Source of the DNA: Gammaproteobacteria bacterium
GTDB taxonomy: Bacteria; Pseudomonadota; Gammaproteobacteria; DSM-16500
Length of the DNA stretch: 32,678 bases
Direction: 5' to 3'
Assembly: GCA_031291255.1 (NCBI GenBank)
Contig: JARLJN010000195.1
Location: 1-32,678, forward strand
Part shown: in pieces, positions 24,213 through 32,678 of the stretch
Position numbering within the stretch: the stretch's first letter is position 1
How the letters are laid out: each line of letters opens with the position of its first letter
Translations under genes and position numbers: made by a program
Notes under the pieces: model-generated
Told to the model about the DNA's origin: nothing
Seen by the model: the letters and a program-made list of their open reading frames with translations, nothing else
The model's database searches: none

Positions 24213-25588
24213 TTCGATCAATACGACACTTTTTGCTAATCAGTTTGCTTATTAGCATCACAGTCGCTTCGTCTATCACTGCGATTGGTAATTATCTTTT
24301 AGATAAGCGAGTGACACAAACCTATCTTGATGGACAGCTCATCAAGATTTTTTCTTTTATACAAATACTCAATCAAACAGCAAAAGATCATCATGATGTA
24401 CAACAAAAAATTACAACCTTTTTTAGCAAGAAAAACACCTTAATCACAAAAAATATGTTATTCCAAGTGTGGGATCAAAATACCAACCAATTACTTTACT
24501 CCACACACAGAACTATGGAATCACTATCCGGTTCACCTGTAGGATTTAGTGATCAACAAATTGAAAAAAATAATTGGCGTGTCTATGCAGCCCTTGATCC
24601 CACGTCTCATTCAAAAATTGTCGTTGCAGAACAATACGACATTCGAAATAAATTAGCCGATGATATAGCCTTAAGTAATGCCTACATTTTATTATTTACC
24701 TACCCGCTATTTGGCATATTAGTTTGGCTCATCATAGGCTTAGCGCTACGCTCTATTACTCGCGTTACCAGTGAGATTTCGAATCGTGCTTCAACTTATC
24801 TTGAACCCGTTGATGCTTCCAACATTCCTATTGAAATTAAACCGTTGGTCATTGAACTCAATCAACTATTCATACGCTTGAAATTAGCCTTCGAAAGAAA
24901 TAAAAGATTTGCTGCCGATGCAGCTCATGAATTACGTACACCGCTTGCTGCATTAAAAACGCAAGCACAAGTTGCGTTAAAAGCAGATAATGAAATAGAT
25001 AGACAAACTGCATTATTAAATGTGTTGAGAGGAGTTGATCGCAGCTCGCACATGGTTGCACAATTACTTACGTTAAGCCGTTTAGGGCAAGAAGAAGCAT
25101 TAAGCGATGTAAAACCATTAGATCTGCATAAGCTCACATCAGAAATTTTAGCGTACCTTGTTCCTGTTGCCTTAGAAAAAAATATTGATATAGAACTAGG
25201 ACAACCCCCAACAGATTCAGTCGTACTCGGAAACGATATTACATTAGGCATACTGATACGTAACGTAGTCGACAATGCTATACGATACACACCCGAAGGC
25301 GGTGAAGTGAAAGTTGAAATCTTAAATAAAAATCAAACCGTTATTTTACGCGTCACAGACAGTGGTTCAGGTATCGCACCAGAATTACGAGAACGTGTAT
25401 TCGAACGATTTTTTCGTGTACTAGGCACTACCGCTTCAGGCAGTGGTTTGGGACTTGCGATAGTGACACAGATCGCTGACCTACATCACGCCAAAATCAC
25501 ATTGGACACACCGTCTAATGAGATAGGTTTACAATTCGATATTACATTTCCTAAATTCTCAGCAGCACATCAAATGATAGCAGGCTAA
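24209..25588 (+). CDS. Sensor histidine kinase, PmrB/QseC type
   Basis: Inner-membrane kinase of 459 residues partnering the preceding regulator. Membrane helices at about 7-27 and 157-180 flank a ~130-residue periplasmic sensor. A HAMP-like linker precedes the dimerisation helix with phospho-acceptor H240 (AADAAHELRTPLAALK). The ATPase domain has the N box NVVDNAIRYTP, G1 DSGSGIAPE, F box ERFFRV and G2 SGLGLAI. The periplasmic region lacks an obvious ExxE iron motif of enteric PmrB, so the signal is unknown. Its TGA-ATG overlap with the regulator and the 8-nt gap to the next gene indicate one operon. Confidence 0.93.
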   Translation: MIRSIRHFLLISLLISITVASSITAIGNYLLDKRVTQTYLDGQLIKIFSFIQILNQTAKDHHDVQQKITTFFSKKNTLITKNMLFQVWDQNTNQLLYSTHRTMESLSGSPVGFSDQQIEKNNWRVYAALDPTSHSKIVVAEQYDIRNKLADDIALSNAYILLFTYPLFGILVWLIIGLALRSITRVTSEISNRASTYLEPVDASNIPIEIKPLVIELNQLFIRLKLAFERNKRFAADAAHELRTPLAALKTQAQVALKADNEIDRQTALLNVLRGVDRSSHMVAQLLTLSRLGQEEALSDVKPLDLHKLTSEILAYLVPVALEKNIDIELGQPPTDSVVLGNDITLGILIRNVVDNAIRYTPEGGEVKVEILNKNQTVILRVTDSGSGIAPELRERVFERFFRVLGTTASGSGLGLAIVTQIADLHHAKITLDTPSNEIGLQFDITFPKFSAAHQMIAG

Positions 25589-25596
25589 CATTTCGC

Positions 25597-28227
25597 ATGA
25601 AGTTATTTTCAGAATTAGCACCCGATACAACATTGCTCACACCTAATCGACGCTTATCTGCGTCTTTTTTAAAAATGCATCAACAATGGCAGCAAGCTGA
25701 AAACAAAAGCTGTTGGGCTACCTTAGACATACTTCCATTATCAAGTTGGTTGCAACGTGTATGGAGTGACAGCACAGCAAAAGATGTACGCGCATCAGCG
25801 ATGTTATTAACACCCAAACAAGAACAATTGTTATGGGAAAAAAATCTCAGAGAATCACCCGAAAACGATTATCTATTACAATTGGCCAATACAGCAGAGC
25901 TTGCTAAATCTGCATGGGGCATATTAAAACAATGGCGAGTCACGTTAGATAATCCAGCGCTTAAAACAACAGAAGATGGCTGTATTTTTCATACCTGGGC
26001 TGAAAAATTTCAACAGAGTTGTGAGAAAAATAATTGGCTGGACACACAAAGCCTGGCCGATAAAATTTGTGAAAAAATTCAAGCAGGCGAAATCATTCCG
26101 CCAAAAAATATTATCTTAATAGGCTTCACAGAGATATCACCACTCTATCAATATTTATTAGATAGTTGCGAACAACAAGGCAGTGTCATCAGAAAATATC
26201 AAACTGATCAAGTCGATAATGTCGCACAGCGCGTGAGCATACAAGATGAAGAAACTGAAATACTCACCATGGCAAGATGGGCAAAAAATATTTATGACAA
26301 AAATAAACTCGCCACTATAGGCTGTATTATTCCCAATTTAGAATCGCAGCGTGATAACGTTATACAGCATTTTTCTGCTGTATTTAACACTGAAAATACC
26401 TATAACTTAGACTACACAACATTACCTTTTAATATTTCTGCAGGAAAAAGCTTAGCGCAGTATCCCATTATACACACAGCGTTTTTATTGTTGAAATTAC
26501 AAATAGACAATATTTCGTTAGATACACTGAGCCATCTTTTACATACACCTTTTTTAGGTGAATCAGAAAAAGAAATGTTGGCTCGCGCACAATTACATGA
26601 TGCATTCTTGAGAACAAATTCGACGAACTTTTCATTAAAACAATTATTAGATTCACAACTCAGAAGCACAACACCTGCACTTGCGATACGCCTAACGCAG
26701 CTGAAAGAATCGATAGAAAGCAGAAAAAATTTATTATCCATTAGTGAATGGGTAAATTATTTTATGGAGTTACTGACTCTATTAGGTTGGCCGGGCGAAC
26801 GCAGTTTGAGTAGTCATGAATATCAAGTTGTGCAAGCATGGTTAAGCTTACTCAAAGAATATGCGCATTCTGAAGCGGTATTAGGCCCTCAAACTTATGC
26901 TCGTGCTTTAGATTATTTATTACGCCTTGCCATTAAAACTATTTTTCAGCCACAGAGTCCCGAAGCGACTATACAAATTTTAGGAATACTGGAAGCCACA
27001 GAAATACCTTTTGATTATTTGTGGGTAATGGGCTTAGATGATACCGCATGGCCGCCCTCCCCTAAACCTAATCCATTTATACCACAACGCTTGCAAAAAA
27101 CATTGAACATGCCGCATGCTAATGCAGAACGAGAACTCATTTATTGTCAGCAGCTCACTACACAATTAAAACATAGTGCTAAAAATATTTTTTTTTCTTA
27201 TGCGGCGCAAAACAACGAAGCGGAACTAAGACCCAGCCCTTTGCTATTATCTATTCCGGAAATCTCATCAGATAAGATCACACTGAGTCCTTACACCACA
27301 CTTGCTGATACGATTTATCAAACAAAACATATTGAAACACTGCATGACGAGATAGCGCCTAGCATTACAGACACTACATTAATACGCGGCGGTGTGAACA
27401 TATTCAGATTACAGGCAGCCTGCCCTTTTAAAGCGTTTGCTGAATTACGTTTGCATGCACGCAGAGTGGATACACCCATGCTGGGATTACGCCCGCAAGA
27501 CCGTGGCGTACTCGTACATAAAGCATTAGAAATTATTTGGTTAGAATTACGTGATCAAGACAACCTGCTATCTAAAAGCCAAATCGAATTAAAACAAATT
27601 ATTCGTCATAGCATAGAACAAGCAATTGCTATCACCGTACCAATACAATCAAATAACACACGTTATTTAGCGCTCGAAGTTCAACGTTTAGAAAGCATCA
27701 TTTGGGATTGGTTAACAATAGAAAAATCTCGTCCCTATTTCAAAGTGCTTGCGCAAGAACAAGAACGCAATGTCACAATAAACATGATACCCGTGAAGTT
27801 ACGCATAGATAGAATTGATGAATTAGCGGATGGCACTCAAGTTATTATTGATTATAAAACTGGAAAAAATAATTCATTGAAAGCCTGGTTTGGCGAACGT
27901 TTAGATGAACCTCAACTCCCTTTGTATTGTGTTACTGAAAATAAAAACATAACAGGTATTATGTTCGCACAAATTAATATAGAAGAAATAGAATTGAAAG
28001 GCATTAGCCATACTCCGCTAGATATTTCATCTGTGAAAATGATTACTGACATTAATTATGCTGATGCAAGCACATGGACAGAACAACTCAAACACTGGCA
28101 AACAAATTTAGAAAAACTAGGCTCAGAATTTTATTCTGGCAATGCACATGTAGACCCTAAAGATTCCATCGAAACTTGCCGTTACTGCACCTTACAATCC
28201 TTATGCCGCGTGGCCGAATATGACTAA
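25597..28227 (+). CDS. AddB-like PD-(D/E)XK nuclease with Fe-S cluster
   Basis: An 876-residue protein resembling AddB-type recombination nucleases and the gammaproteobacterial probable DNA repair protein family. The N-terminus LLTPNRRLSASFLK replaces the Walker A of active helicases, so the helicase-like part is probably structural. The C-terminal nuclease has RIDRIDELADGTQ then VIIDYKTGK (D752, K754). Four cysteines, C609 and C861-C864-C870, have the Cx2Cx5C spacing of the AddB iron-sulphur cluster that staples the nuclease domain. The middle contains helicase-like blocks (ATEIPFDYLWVMGLDD). It ends within the start of the AddA-like gene (8-nt overlap), so both form one complex. No Shine-Dalgarno is visible, consistent with coupling to the kinase gene 8 nt upstream. 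Confidence 0.85.
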   Translation: MKLFSELAPDTTLLTPNRRLSASFLKMHQQWQQAENKSCWATLDILPLSSWLQRVWSDSTAKDVRASAMLLTPKQEQLLWEKNLRESPENDYLLQLANTAELAKSAWGILKQWRVTLDNPALKTTEDGCIFHTWAEKFQQSCEKNNWLDTQSLADKICEKIQAGEIIPPKNIILIGFTEISPLYQYLLDSCEQQGSVIRKYQTDQVDNVAQRVSIQDEETEILTMARWAKNIYDKNKLATIGCIIPNLESQRDNVIQHFSAVFNTENTYNLDYTTLPFNISAGKSLAQYPIIHTAFLLLKLQIDNISLDTLSHLLHTPFLGESEKEMLARAQLHDAFLRTNSTNFSLKQLLDSQLRSTTPALAIRLTQLKESIESRKNLLSISEWVNYFMELLTLLGWPGERSLSSHEYQVVQAWLSLLKEYAHSEAVLGPQTYARALDYLLRLAIKTIFQPQSPEATIQILGILEATEIPFDYLWVMGLDDTAWPPSPKPNPFIPQRLQKTLNMPHANAERELIYCQQLTTQLKHSAKNIFFSYAAQNNEAELRPSPLLLSIPEISSDKITLSPYTTLADTIYQTKHIETLHDEIAPSITDTTLIRGGVNIFRLQAACPFKAFAELRLHARRVDTPMLGLRPQDRGVLVHKALEIIWLELRDQDNLLSKSQIELKQIIRHSIEQAIAITVPIQSNNTRYLALEVQRLESIIWDWLTIEKSRPYFKVLAQEQERNVTINMIPVKLRIDRIDELADGTQVIIDYKTGKNNSLKAWFGERLDEPQLPLYCVTENKNITGIMFAQINIEEIELKGISHTPLDISSVKMITDINYADASTWTEQLKHWQTNLEKLGSEFYSGNAHVDPKDSIETCRYCTLQSLCRVAEYD

Positions 28228-31200
28228 TTATTTTATTGCACCCGATGAACCACAACGCCAGCGCGCACTAACTCCGAACGCTTCTTTCATTGTTCAAGCG
28301 CCAGCAGGCTCAGGCAAAACAGAATTGCTCACACAACGTGTATTAATGTTACTCGCTCATGTGAATGCACCCGAAGAAATTTTAGCGATTACTTTTACAA
28401 AAAAAGCCTCTTTTGAAATGCGTGCTCGCATTATCAATGCACTAAAAATTGCAGCACATGAATCAGAACCACTCTCACCACATGCCAAAAAAACGTGGCA
28501 TCTAGCGCGTCTTGCGCTCGCAAAAGATCAAGAATTAAAATGGAATTTACTGACCAACCCTAATCGTTTACGCATACAAACCATAGACTCATTCAACGCC
28601 AGTCTCATTAAGCATTTACCTATACTTTCACATTTCGGTGCTCCACCTGAAATCAGTGATGACACACACAGTTTATATCAAGAAGCGGTAGAAGAATTTT
28701 TATCTCATTTAGAAGAAAATGTAGAATGGGCCGATGCCATTGCACAGCTGTTATTACATCTTGATAATGATCTGAATAAAGTTCAACGACTGTTGATAAA
28801 TATGCTAGCCAAACGCGATCAATGGTTGCCTTATATCATGATAGCATCAGATCCGGATGTGTTACGTGATCAACTCGAAACACAACTGGCAGCTATAGTC
28901 ACTGATGCATTAACACAACTCGAAGTCAATTTTCCAAAAGAGCATATTGCGGAAATGCTCACACTTGCACGTTTTGCAGGGCACAATTTAAAAACGGAAT
29001 GTGCAGATTTAACAGAACTTCCCGGCCATGATTTAGAAGATGCACAAGCATGGAAAGAATTGTGTGAGTTATTATTTACAAAAGATTTTAACTGGCGCAA
29101 ACGACTCGATAAAAATTGTGGATTCCCAGCGCCTTCGACATCCAAAAATAAAGATGAAAAAGAAACCTATACCAGCATGAAAGAACGCATGGGAGTATTA
29201 ATCACTAAGCTGAGTGAACACGATATTTTACGTCTCGCAGCAAGTGAACTAAACTCGTCACCAGCGCATTTTTATCATGAATCGCAATGGCAAGCCTTAA
29301 GTGCTTTATATCAAATTTTGCGAATCGTTGTCGCACAACTGCAAGTTGTCTTTAGAACACAAGGTAAAATTGATTATATAGAAAACGCACAAGCTGCATT
29401 ATTTTCTTTAGGGACAGATGATGCGCCCACTGACTTAGCACTGGCATTAGATTATCAAATCAAACATGTGTTGATAGATGAATTTCAAGATACATCCAAC
29501 AGCCAATATCGTTTACTCGAAAAATTAACAGCGGGTTGGGAAAACAATGATGGTAGAACCTTATTTGTCGTTGGTGATCCTATGCAATCCATTTACCGAT
29601 TTCGCGAAGCGGAAGTTGGACTCTTTATCGGCGCTAGAAAAACTGGTATAGGTCATCTTAAACTAGAACCACTCACACTCACAGTTAACTTTCGCTCCAC
29701 TAAAAATGTTGTGACTCACATCAATCAATATTTTAAAACTATATTACCCACTTATGAAGATATTGCGACAGGTGCAGTCTCATATAGCACTAGCAGCTCC
29801 TGTCAAAGCGACGACGCACCTGACTCCAATGTTCATTTACATCCTGTATTTGAGAGTGAAAATGCTCAAGCGAATTCAGTCATCGCATTAATAAACAAAA
29901 GTAAAAAATCAAATCCTAATGGCAGTATTGCAATATTAGTGCGTTCACGTACACACTTAAACGATATTATTCCCGCCTTAAAAAAAGCAAATATTGCATT
30001 CAGAGCCATTGATATCGATAGATTGAATACACGCTCAGTCATACAAGATTTAATTTCTTTGACACGCGCATTATTGTTTCCTGAAGACAGAATCGCATGG
30101 CTTTCCGTTTTAAGAGCACCTTGGTGTGGATTCAGTTTGAAGGATTTATTAGAAATAGCAGGCAATAATCCACAACAAATTCTTTTGGATAAATTAAAAA
30201 ACTACACTCAATATGCTAATTTAACCCCACAAGGTCAAAAGCAATTAGCTCGCGTCATGCCTATTTTTCAAAATAAAATCGCTGCGCGTAGACGTCATTC
30301 ACTGCGTGCTTGGGTAGAAAGTACTTGGCTATTATTGGGTGGCCCTGCTTGCATAGACGAATCTTCTGACTTGAAAGACATAAAAGAATTTTTTCTATTA
30401 CTCGAAAAATTAGATCAAGGCAGTGAATTAAAAAATATCGATTCATTAATGCATCATGTATCACAACTGTTTGCCTCTCCCAACAATCAATCAGACAATA
30501 CCTTGCAAATTATGACTATACATAATGCTAAAGGACTAGAGTTTGATACCGTTATTTTACCGCATCTTGAACGCAAGTCTCCTAATGAAGACAAACAACT
30601 TTTATTATGGATGGAACGCTCACGTGAAAAACATCGCAACGCGTTGATTTTAGCACCCATACATGCAGCAGGAAGTGAAACGGATTCTATCTACTCGTAT
30701 ATCAAGCAACAACACGCCATTAAAATGGATTATGAAACTGGACGTTTACTCTATGTTGCCGCTACACGCGCGAAAAAAAATCTGCATTTATTTTTCAACT
30801 TAGAAATCAGCGAGAAAGATCACACCATAGTGAATCCCACTCACAAAAGTTTATTAGAAAAATTATGGCCTGCTATTAAAAATACGATATCTCTTCCTGA
30901 CAAACAAAGTGAAACTGAATCAGTACAAGCAAACTCTCAACAGAAAGAACGTCACATTAAACGTATAGCACTGGATTGGCAAAATCCCATTCATGAAGAA
31001 GTATCTTCCCTATCATCACGCCATCAATCAGCACCAGGTTTTGCCTTACATCAAGACAATCCCAAATACATAGGTATAGTCATACATAAAATATTTCAAC
31101 AAATGGGTATGTTTGGAATTAACTGGTGGAGAAATCAAAGCGAGCAGAATCAAAATAGTTATATACAACATCATTTAATGCAGCAAGGCATACTCACCAG

Positions 31201-31603
31201 TTCAATTAATAAATCTATACTCATCGTTAAAAAAGCGATCACGAATACATTACAAGATAAACGTGGTTTATGGATTTTTCAGCCACACACTCAAACACAA
31301 TCTGAGCTCTCACTGACAACGGTGATTGATAATGAAGTAAAACCATTAATCATAGACAGAACGTTTATTGATGAGTCAGGTACACGTTGGATTATTGATT
31401 ATAAAACCACCGATTTAAGTGATACATCGTTAGAAGAATTTTTACAATCAGAACATGAAAAATACGCTAAGCAATTACAACAATATCAGCAAGCCTTAGA
31501 AATTTTAGAAGCACGCCCTATACGTTTAGCCTTGTATTTCCCTTTAATTCCAGCTTGGCATGAATGGGTTGCTCAATCTGTTATGATTTGTAGCCCGGAT
31601 TGA
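28220..31603 (+). CDS. AddA/RecB-like UvrD-family helicase-nuclease
   Basis: A 1127-residue superfamily 1 helicase expected to process double-strand breaks for RecA with its AddB-like partner. Motifs in order: Walker A APAGSGKTE (about 27-35), Ia AITFTKKA, II DEFQDT (D420), III VVGDPMQSIYRFREAE, IV LTVNFRST, V MTIHNAKGLEFDTV, VI LLYVAATRAKK. The C-terminal PD-(D/E)XK nuclease has IIDRTFIDESG and WIIDYKTTD (D1060, K1062), so both subunits may be nucleases, the AddAB arrangement rather than RecBCD. The last residues and TGA (31601-31603) fall inside a palindromic repeat, so the native 3' end may have been replaced. Confidence 0.88.
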   Translation: MTNYFIAPDEPQRQRALTPNASFIVQAPAGSGKTELLTQRVLMLLAHVNAPEEILAITFTKKASFEMRARIINALKIAAHESEPLSPHAKKTWHLARLALAKDQELKWNLLTNPNRLRIQTIDSFNASLIKHLPILSHFGAPPEISDDTHSLYQEAVEEFLSHLEENVEWADAIAQLLLHLDNDLNKVQRLLINMLAKRDQWLPYIMIASDPDVLRDQLETQLAAIVTDALTQLEVNFPKEHIAEMLTLARFAGHNLKTECADLTELPGHDLEDAQAWKELCELLFTKDFNWRKRLDKNCGFPAPSTSKNKDEKETYTSMKERMGVLITKLSEHDILRLAASELNSSPAHFYHESQWQALSALYQILRIVVAQLQVVFRTQGKIDYIENAQAALFSLGTDDAPTDLALALDYQIKHVLIDEFQDTSNSQYRLLEKLTAGWENNDGRTLFVVGDPMQSIYRFREAEVGLFIGARKTGIGHLKLEPLTLTVNFRSTKNVVTHINQYFKTILPTYEDIATGAVSYSTSSSCQSDDAPDSNVHLHPVFESENAQANSVIALINKSKKSNPNGSIAILVRSRTHLNDIIPALKKANIAFRAIDIDRLNTRSVIQDLISLTRALLFPEDRIAWLSVLRAPWCGFSLKDLLEIAGNNPQQILLDKLKNYTQYANLTPQGQKQLARVMPIFQNKIAARRRHSLRAWVESTWLLLGGPACIDESSDLKDIKEFFLLLEKLDQGSELKNIDSLMHHVSQLFASPNNQSDNTLQIMTIHNAKGLEFDTVILPHLERKSPNEDKQLLLWMERSREKHRNALILAPIHAAGSETDSIYSYIKQQHAIKMDYETGRLLYVAATRAKKNLHLFFNLEISEKDHTIVNPTHKSLLEKLWPAIKNTISLPDKQSETESVQANSQQKERHIKRIALDWQNPIHEEVSSLSSRHQSAPGFALHQDNPKYIGIVIHKIFQQMGMFGINWWRNQSEQNQNSYIQHHLMQQGILTSSINKSILIVKKAITNTLQDKRGLWIFQPHTQTQSELSLTTVIDNEVKPLIIDRTFIDESGTRWIIDYKTTDLSDTSLEEFLQSEHEKYAKQLQQYQQALEILEARPIRLALYFPLIPAWHEWVAQSVMICSPD

Positions 31604-31625
31604 GCTCTGCGAAAATCCGGGCTAC
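31590..31625. repeat. Palindromic repeat (CCCGGATT family) overlapping the addA-like stop
   Basis: GTAGCCCGGATT (31590-31601) pairs with AATCCGGGCTAC (31614-31625). The unit matches the one at the mltG 3' end (7204-7236, minus strand) nearly base for base and has the same orientation relative to the gene it ends. It could form a terminator-like hairpin, though no T-run of quality follows (CATTTTACG). Confidence 0.85.
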
Positions 31626-31768
31626 ATTTTACGAGTCCAAATATAGAGCATATAATAACCAATAATGCTTAAGGTAATATTATCTGAACAGACCAAATAA
31701 CCAAAAAGGCTGAAGCGAGCGTGCTTGTACAAGCCTAGCCTAAGGTACATCGACTTAACGCCTATACA

Positions 31769-31840
31769 GCATGTGTTTTATGACAATTCAATATATAAAC
31801 GATTATTTTTAAACAGTTGCATGCATTTTATGTCAATTCA
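31769..31840 (+). repeat. 22-bp imperfect direct repeats, possible operators
   Basis: GCATGTGTTTTATGACAATT... (31769-31790) and GCATGCATTTTATGTCAATT... (31819-31840) differ at three of 22 positions and start exactly 50 bp apart. A shorter third copy, ATTTTATGACATAA, lies at about 31896-31909, just inside the candidate promoter. Repeated sites of this kind upstream of one gene resemble operator sites or an AT-rich remnant of a mobile element. Confidence 0.6.
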
Positions 31841-31868
31841 TCTAATTAACACTCATTTGTACCTTTAT

Positions 31869-31897
31869 TTGCATTTATAATAGATAATTGCTACTAT
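31869..31897 (+). promoter_or_regulatory. Candidate promoter for the Fic-like gene
   Basis: TTGCAT (31869-31874), a 17-nt spacer and TACTAT (31892-31897) form a reasonable sigma-70 promoter, 64 nt before ATG 31962. The -10 abuts the third copy of the repeated TTTTATGACA motif, which could permit repression. Confidence 0.4.
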
Positions 31898-31961
31898 TTT
31901 ATGACATAATACTTATAAAGCGCGTATTTTATTACAGAACAACCATTAAAATGGATAATTC

Positions 31962-32549
31962 ATGAATAAAACACCTGTGGGTTATAAAGCAATAATAGAG
32001 AAATTAGAACTCTGCACAATACCGCATTATCGAGAGTCTTACGTTGCACATCGCGGAAGAGGCAAGACGATAATAGACAACCATCATGAAACACACATCT
32101 ATCCAAAATCCTATGCTTTAAAAAATGAAGATAGTCTTCTAGAACAGTTAGAATTTGCAATAAAGTATGAAGGAATTAATCTCGAGATTATCAAAGCTCT
32201 CTTTGGAAAAATCGAAAAAGACGATATCGTTAAATACATTCAAAAACAACCCACAGGTATATACTCAAGAAAGATCTGGTATCTTTATGAATTTCTGATG
32301 ACAACCCAGCTGCCCTTGAAAGACATCAAACGAATTAAATATATTAATTTACTTGATCCAGAACTTTATTTTACATGCCCCCCAATCAAAAGCCCTAGAC
32401 ATGCCATTAATGATAATTTACTTGGGAATAATAAATTTTGCCCATTTGTACGTCGAACAGAATCATTAGAAAAATTCATAAACTCACACCTAAATAGCAA
32501 GGTCAAAACACTTTTAAAAAAATATGACCCCCACCTCATCGCGAGCTGA
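31962..32549 (+). CDS. N-terminal fragment resembling large Fic-family proteins
   Basis: A 195-residue protein whose text from about 60 onward (YSRKIWYLYEFLMTTQLPL, then YINLLDPELYF, SPRHAINDNLLGNNKFCPFVRRTESL and a final helical stretch) resembles the N-terminal region of a large family of Fic-domain proteins, as I recall it. The catalytic Fic motif HPFxxGNGR is absent: the frame stops where the family's next helices should begin, and no continuation was found in the other two forward frames over the following 80 bases. It is therefore probably a truncated gene, or a stand-alone domain. ATG 31962 has GGA six bases upstream. The family match is from memory of motifs and needs a search. Confidence 0.5.
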   Translation: MNKTPVGYKAIIEKLELCTIPHYRESYVAHRGRGKTIIDNHHETHIYPKSYALKNEDSLLEQLEFAIKYEGINLEIIKALFGKIEKDDIVKYIQKQPTGIYSRKIWYLYEFLMTTQLPLKDIKRIKYINLLDPELYFTCPPIKSPRHAINDNLLGNNKFCPFVRRTESLEKFINSHLNSKVKTLLKKYDPHLIAS

Positions 32550-32597
32550 AATATCCCCACGAAATTTGATGACTTTTCTGGCGAAATTATTTAAAAA

Positions 32598-32639
32598 GAT
32601 CGACATAACTTCGAACTCTAAGGAAAGAAGATGTCGATC
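32598..32639 (+). promoter_or_regulatory. Inverted repeat enclosing the ribosome binding site and start codon of the last gene
   Basis: GATCGACAT (32598-32606) is the perfect complement of ATGTCGATC (32631-32639). The right arm begins with the start codon of the last gene, and the 24-nt loop holds its AAGGAA ribosome binding site. The structure could limit translation or be a protein-binding dyad. Confidence 0.45.
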
Positions 32640-32678
32640 ACCGATTTGTTACATGCTCATTTAGAAAAATATTGTCCA
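32631..32678 (+). CDS. Start of an unrecognised gene, cut by the window end
   Basis: ATG 32631 opens a frame that continues to the window edge (MSITDLLHAHLEKYCP, 16 codons). AAGGAA six bases upstream is a good ribosome binding site. Too short to assign. It follows the Fic-like fragment by 81 nt and may share its promoter. Confidence 0.45.
   Translation, partial: MSITDLLHAHLEKYCP

Larger units (their letters stand above)
31604..31961. other. Intergenic leader with imperfect repeats upstream of the Fic-like gene
   Basis: A 358-bp AT-rich gap without a credible gene. Visible items are the right half of a palindromic repeat, a perfect 12-bp palindrome GCTTGTACAAGC (31723-31734) flanked by AGGCT and AGCCT, a pair of 22-bp imperfect direct repeats (31769-31790, 31819-31840) and a candidate promoter at 31869-31897. 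Confidence 0.6.

Noticed and set aside
31655..31690. Possible third PmrA box near CTTAAG at 31668
   Set aside because: There is no second half-site 11 bp away, so it is a lone hexamer in AT-rich DNA.
32366..32560. Minus-strand frame over the Fic-like gene
   Set aside because: Antisense to the better supported plus-strand frame, with no ribosome binding site and no recognisable content.

Overview
The window looks like chromosome of a low-GC gammaproteobacterium. The block rluC-yceD-rpmF-plsX-fabH-fabD-fabG-acpP-fabF-mltG-tmk-holB-tatD, divergent from rne, is the order known from Escherichia coli, and the encoded proteins are clearly gammaproteobacterial. The AT-rich composition, a PmrA/QseB-type two-component system with PmrA-box-like sites next to a secreted-effector-like gene, a Fic-family fragment and a Ser/Thr/Pro-rich orphan protein suggest a host-associated lineage, most plausibly Legionellales (Coxiella/Legionella/Berkiella relatives). 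That placement is inference. No rRNA, tRNA or CRISPR array was seen.

Layout. Positions 1-235 hold a 42-bp tandem repeat that decays to the right. Positions 264-2641 (minus) hold two tandem paralogues, each fusing a cyclic-nucleotide-binding domain to a CPBP (CAAX-protease-like) membrane domain. A mobile-element-like inverted repeat (2661-2792) separates them from lolD-lolC, tatD, holB and tmk. After a palindromic repeat at the end of mltG comes the fatty-acid cluster (fabF to plsX), then rpmF, yceD and rluC. Everything from 264 to 15655 is on the minus strand, mostly with overlaps or short gaps, so it reads as one long operon or a few linked ones. pabC and lolE, which sit in or near this block in E. 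coli, are absent here.

A 667-bp divergent gap leads to rne (plus), whose Shine-Dalgarno lies in a hairpin. Next come a small Trm112-like gene (minus), a divergent uracil-DNA-glycosylase-like gene and an APC-family permease.

The accessory-looking part is 21209-23218 (minus): a 493-residue Ser/Thr/Pro-rich orphan protein and a divergent cold-shock-domain protein, each with a PmrA-box-like direct repeat in its upstream region. Immediately to the right, on the plus strand, is the response regulator/sensor kinase pair most likely to read such boxes. It is followed at 8 bp by an AddB-like Fe-S nuclease and an AddA-like helicase-nuclease, so regulation and recombinational repair appear to share an operon (23541-31603). 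The right end carries a fragment resembling the N-terminal region of large Fic proteins, downstream of a repeat-rich leader, and the start of an unrecognised gene whose start codon lies in an inverted repeat.
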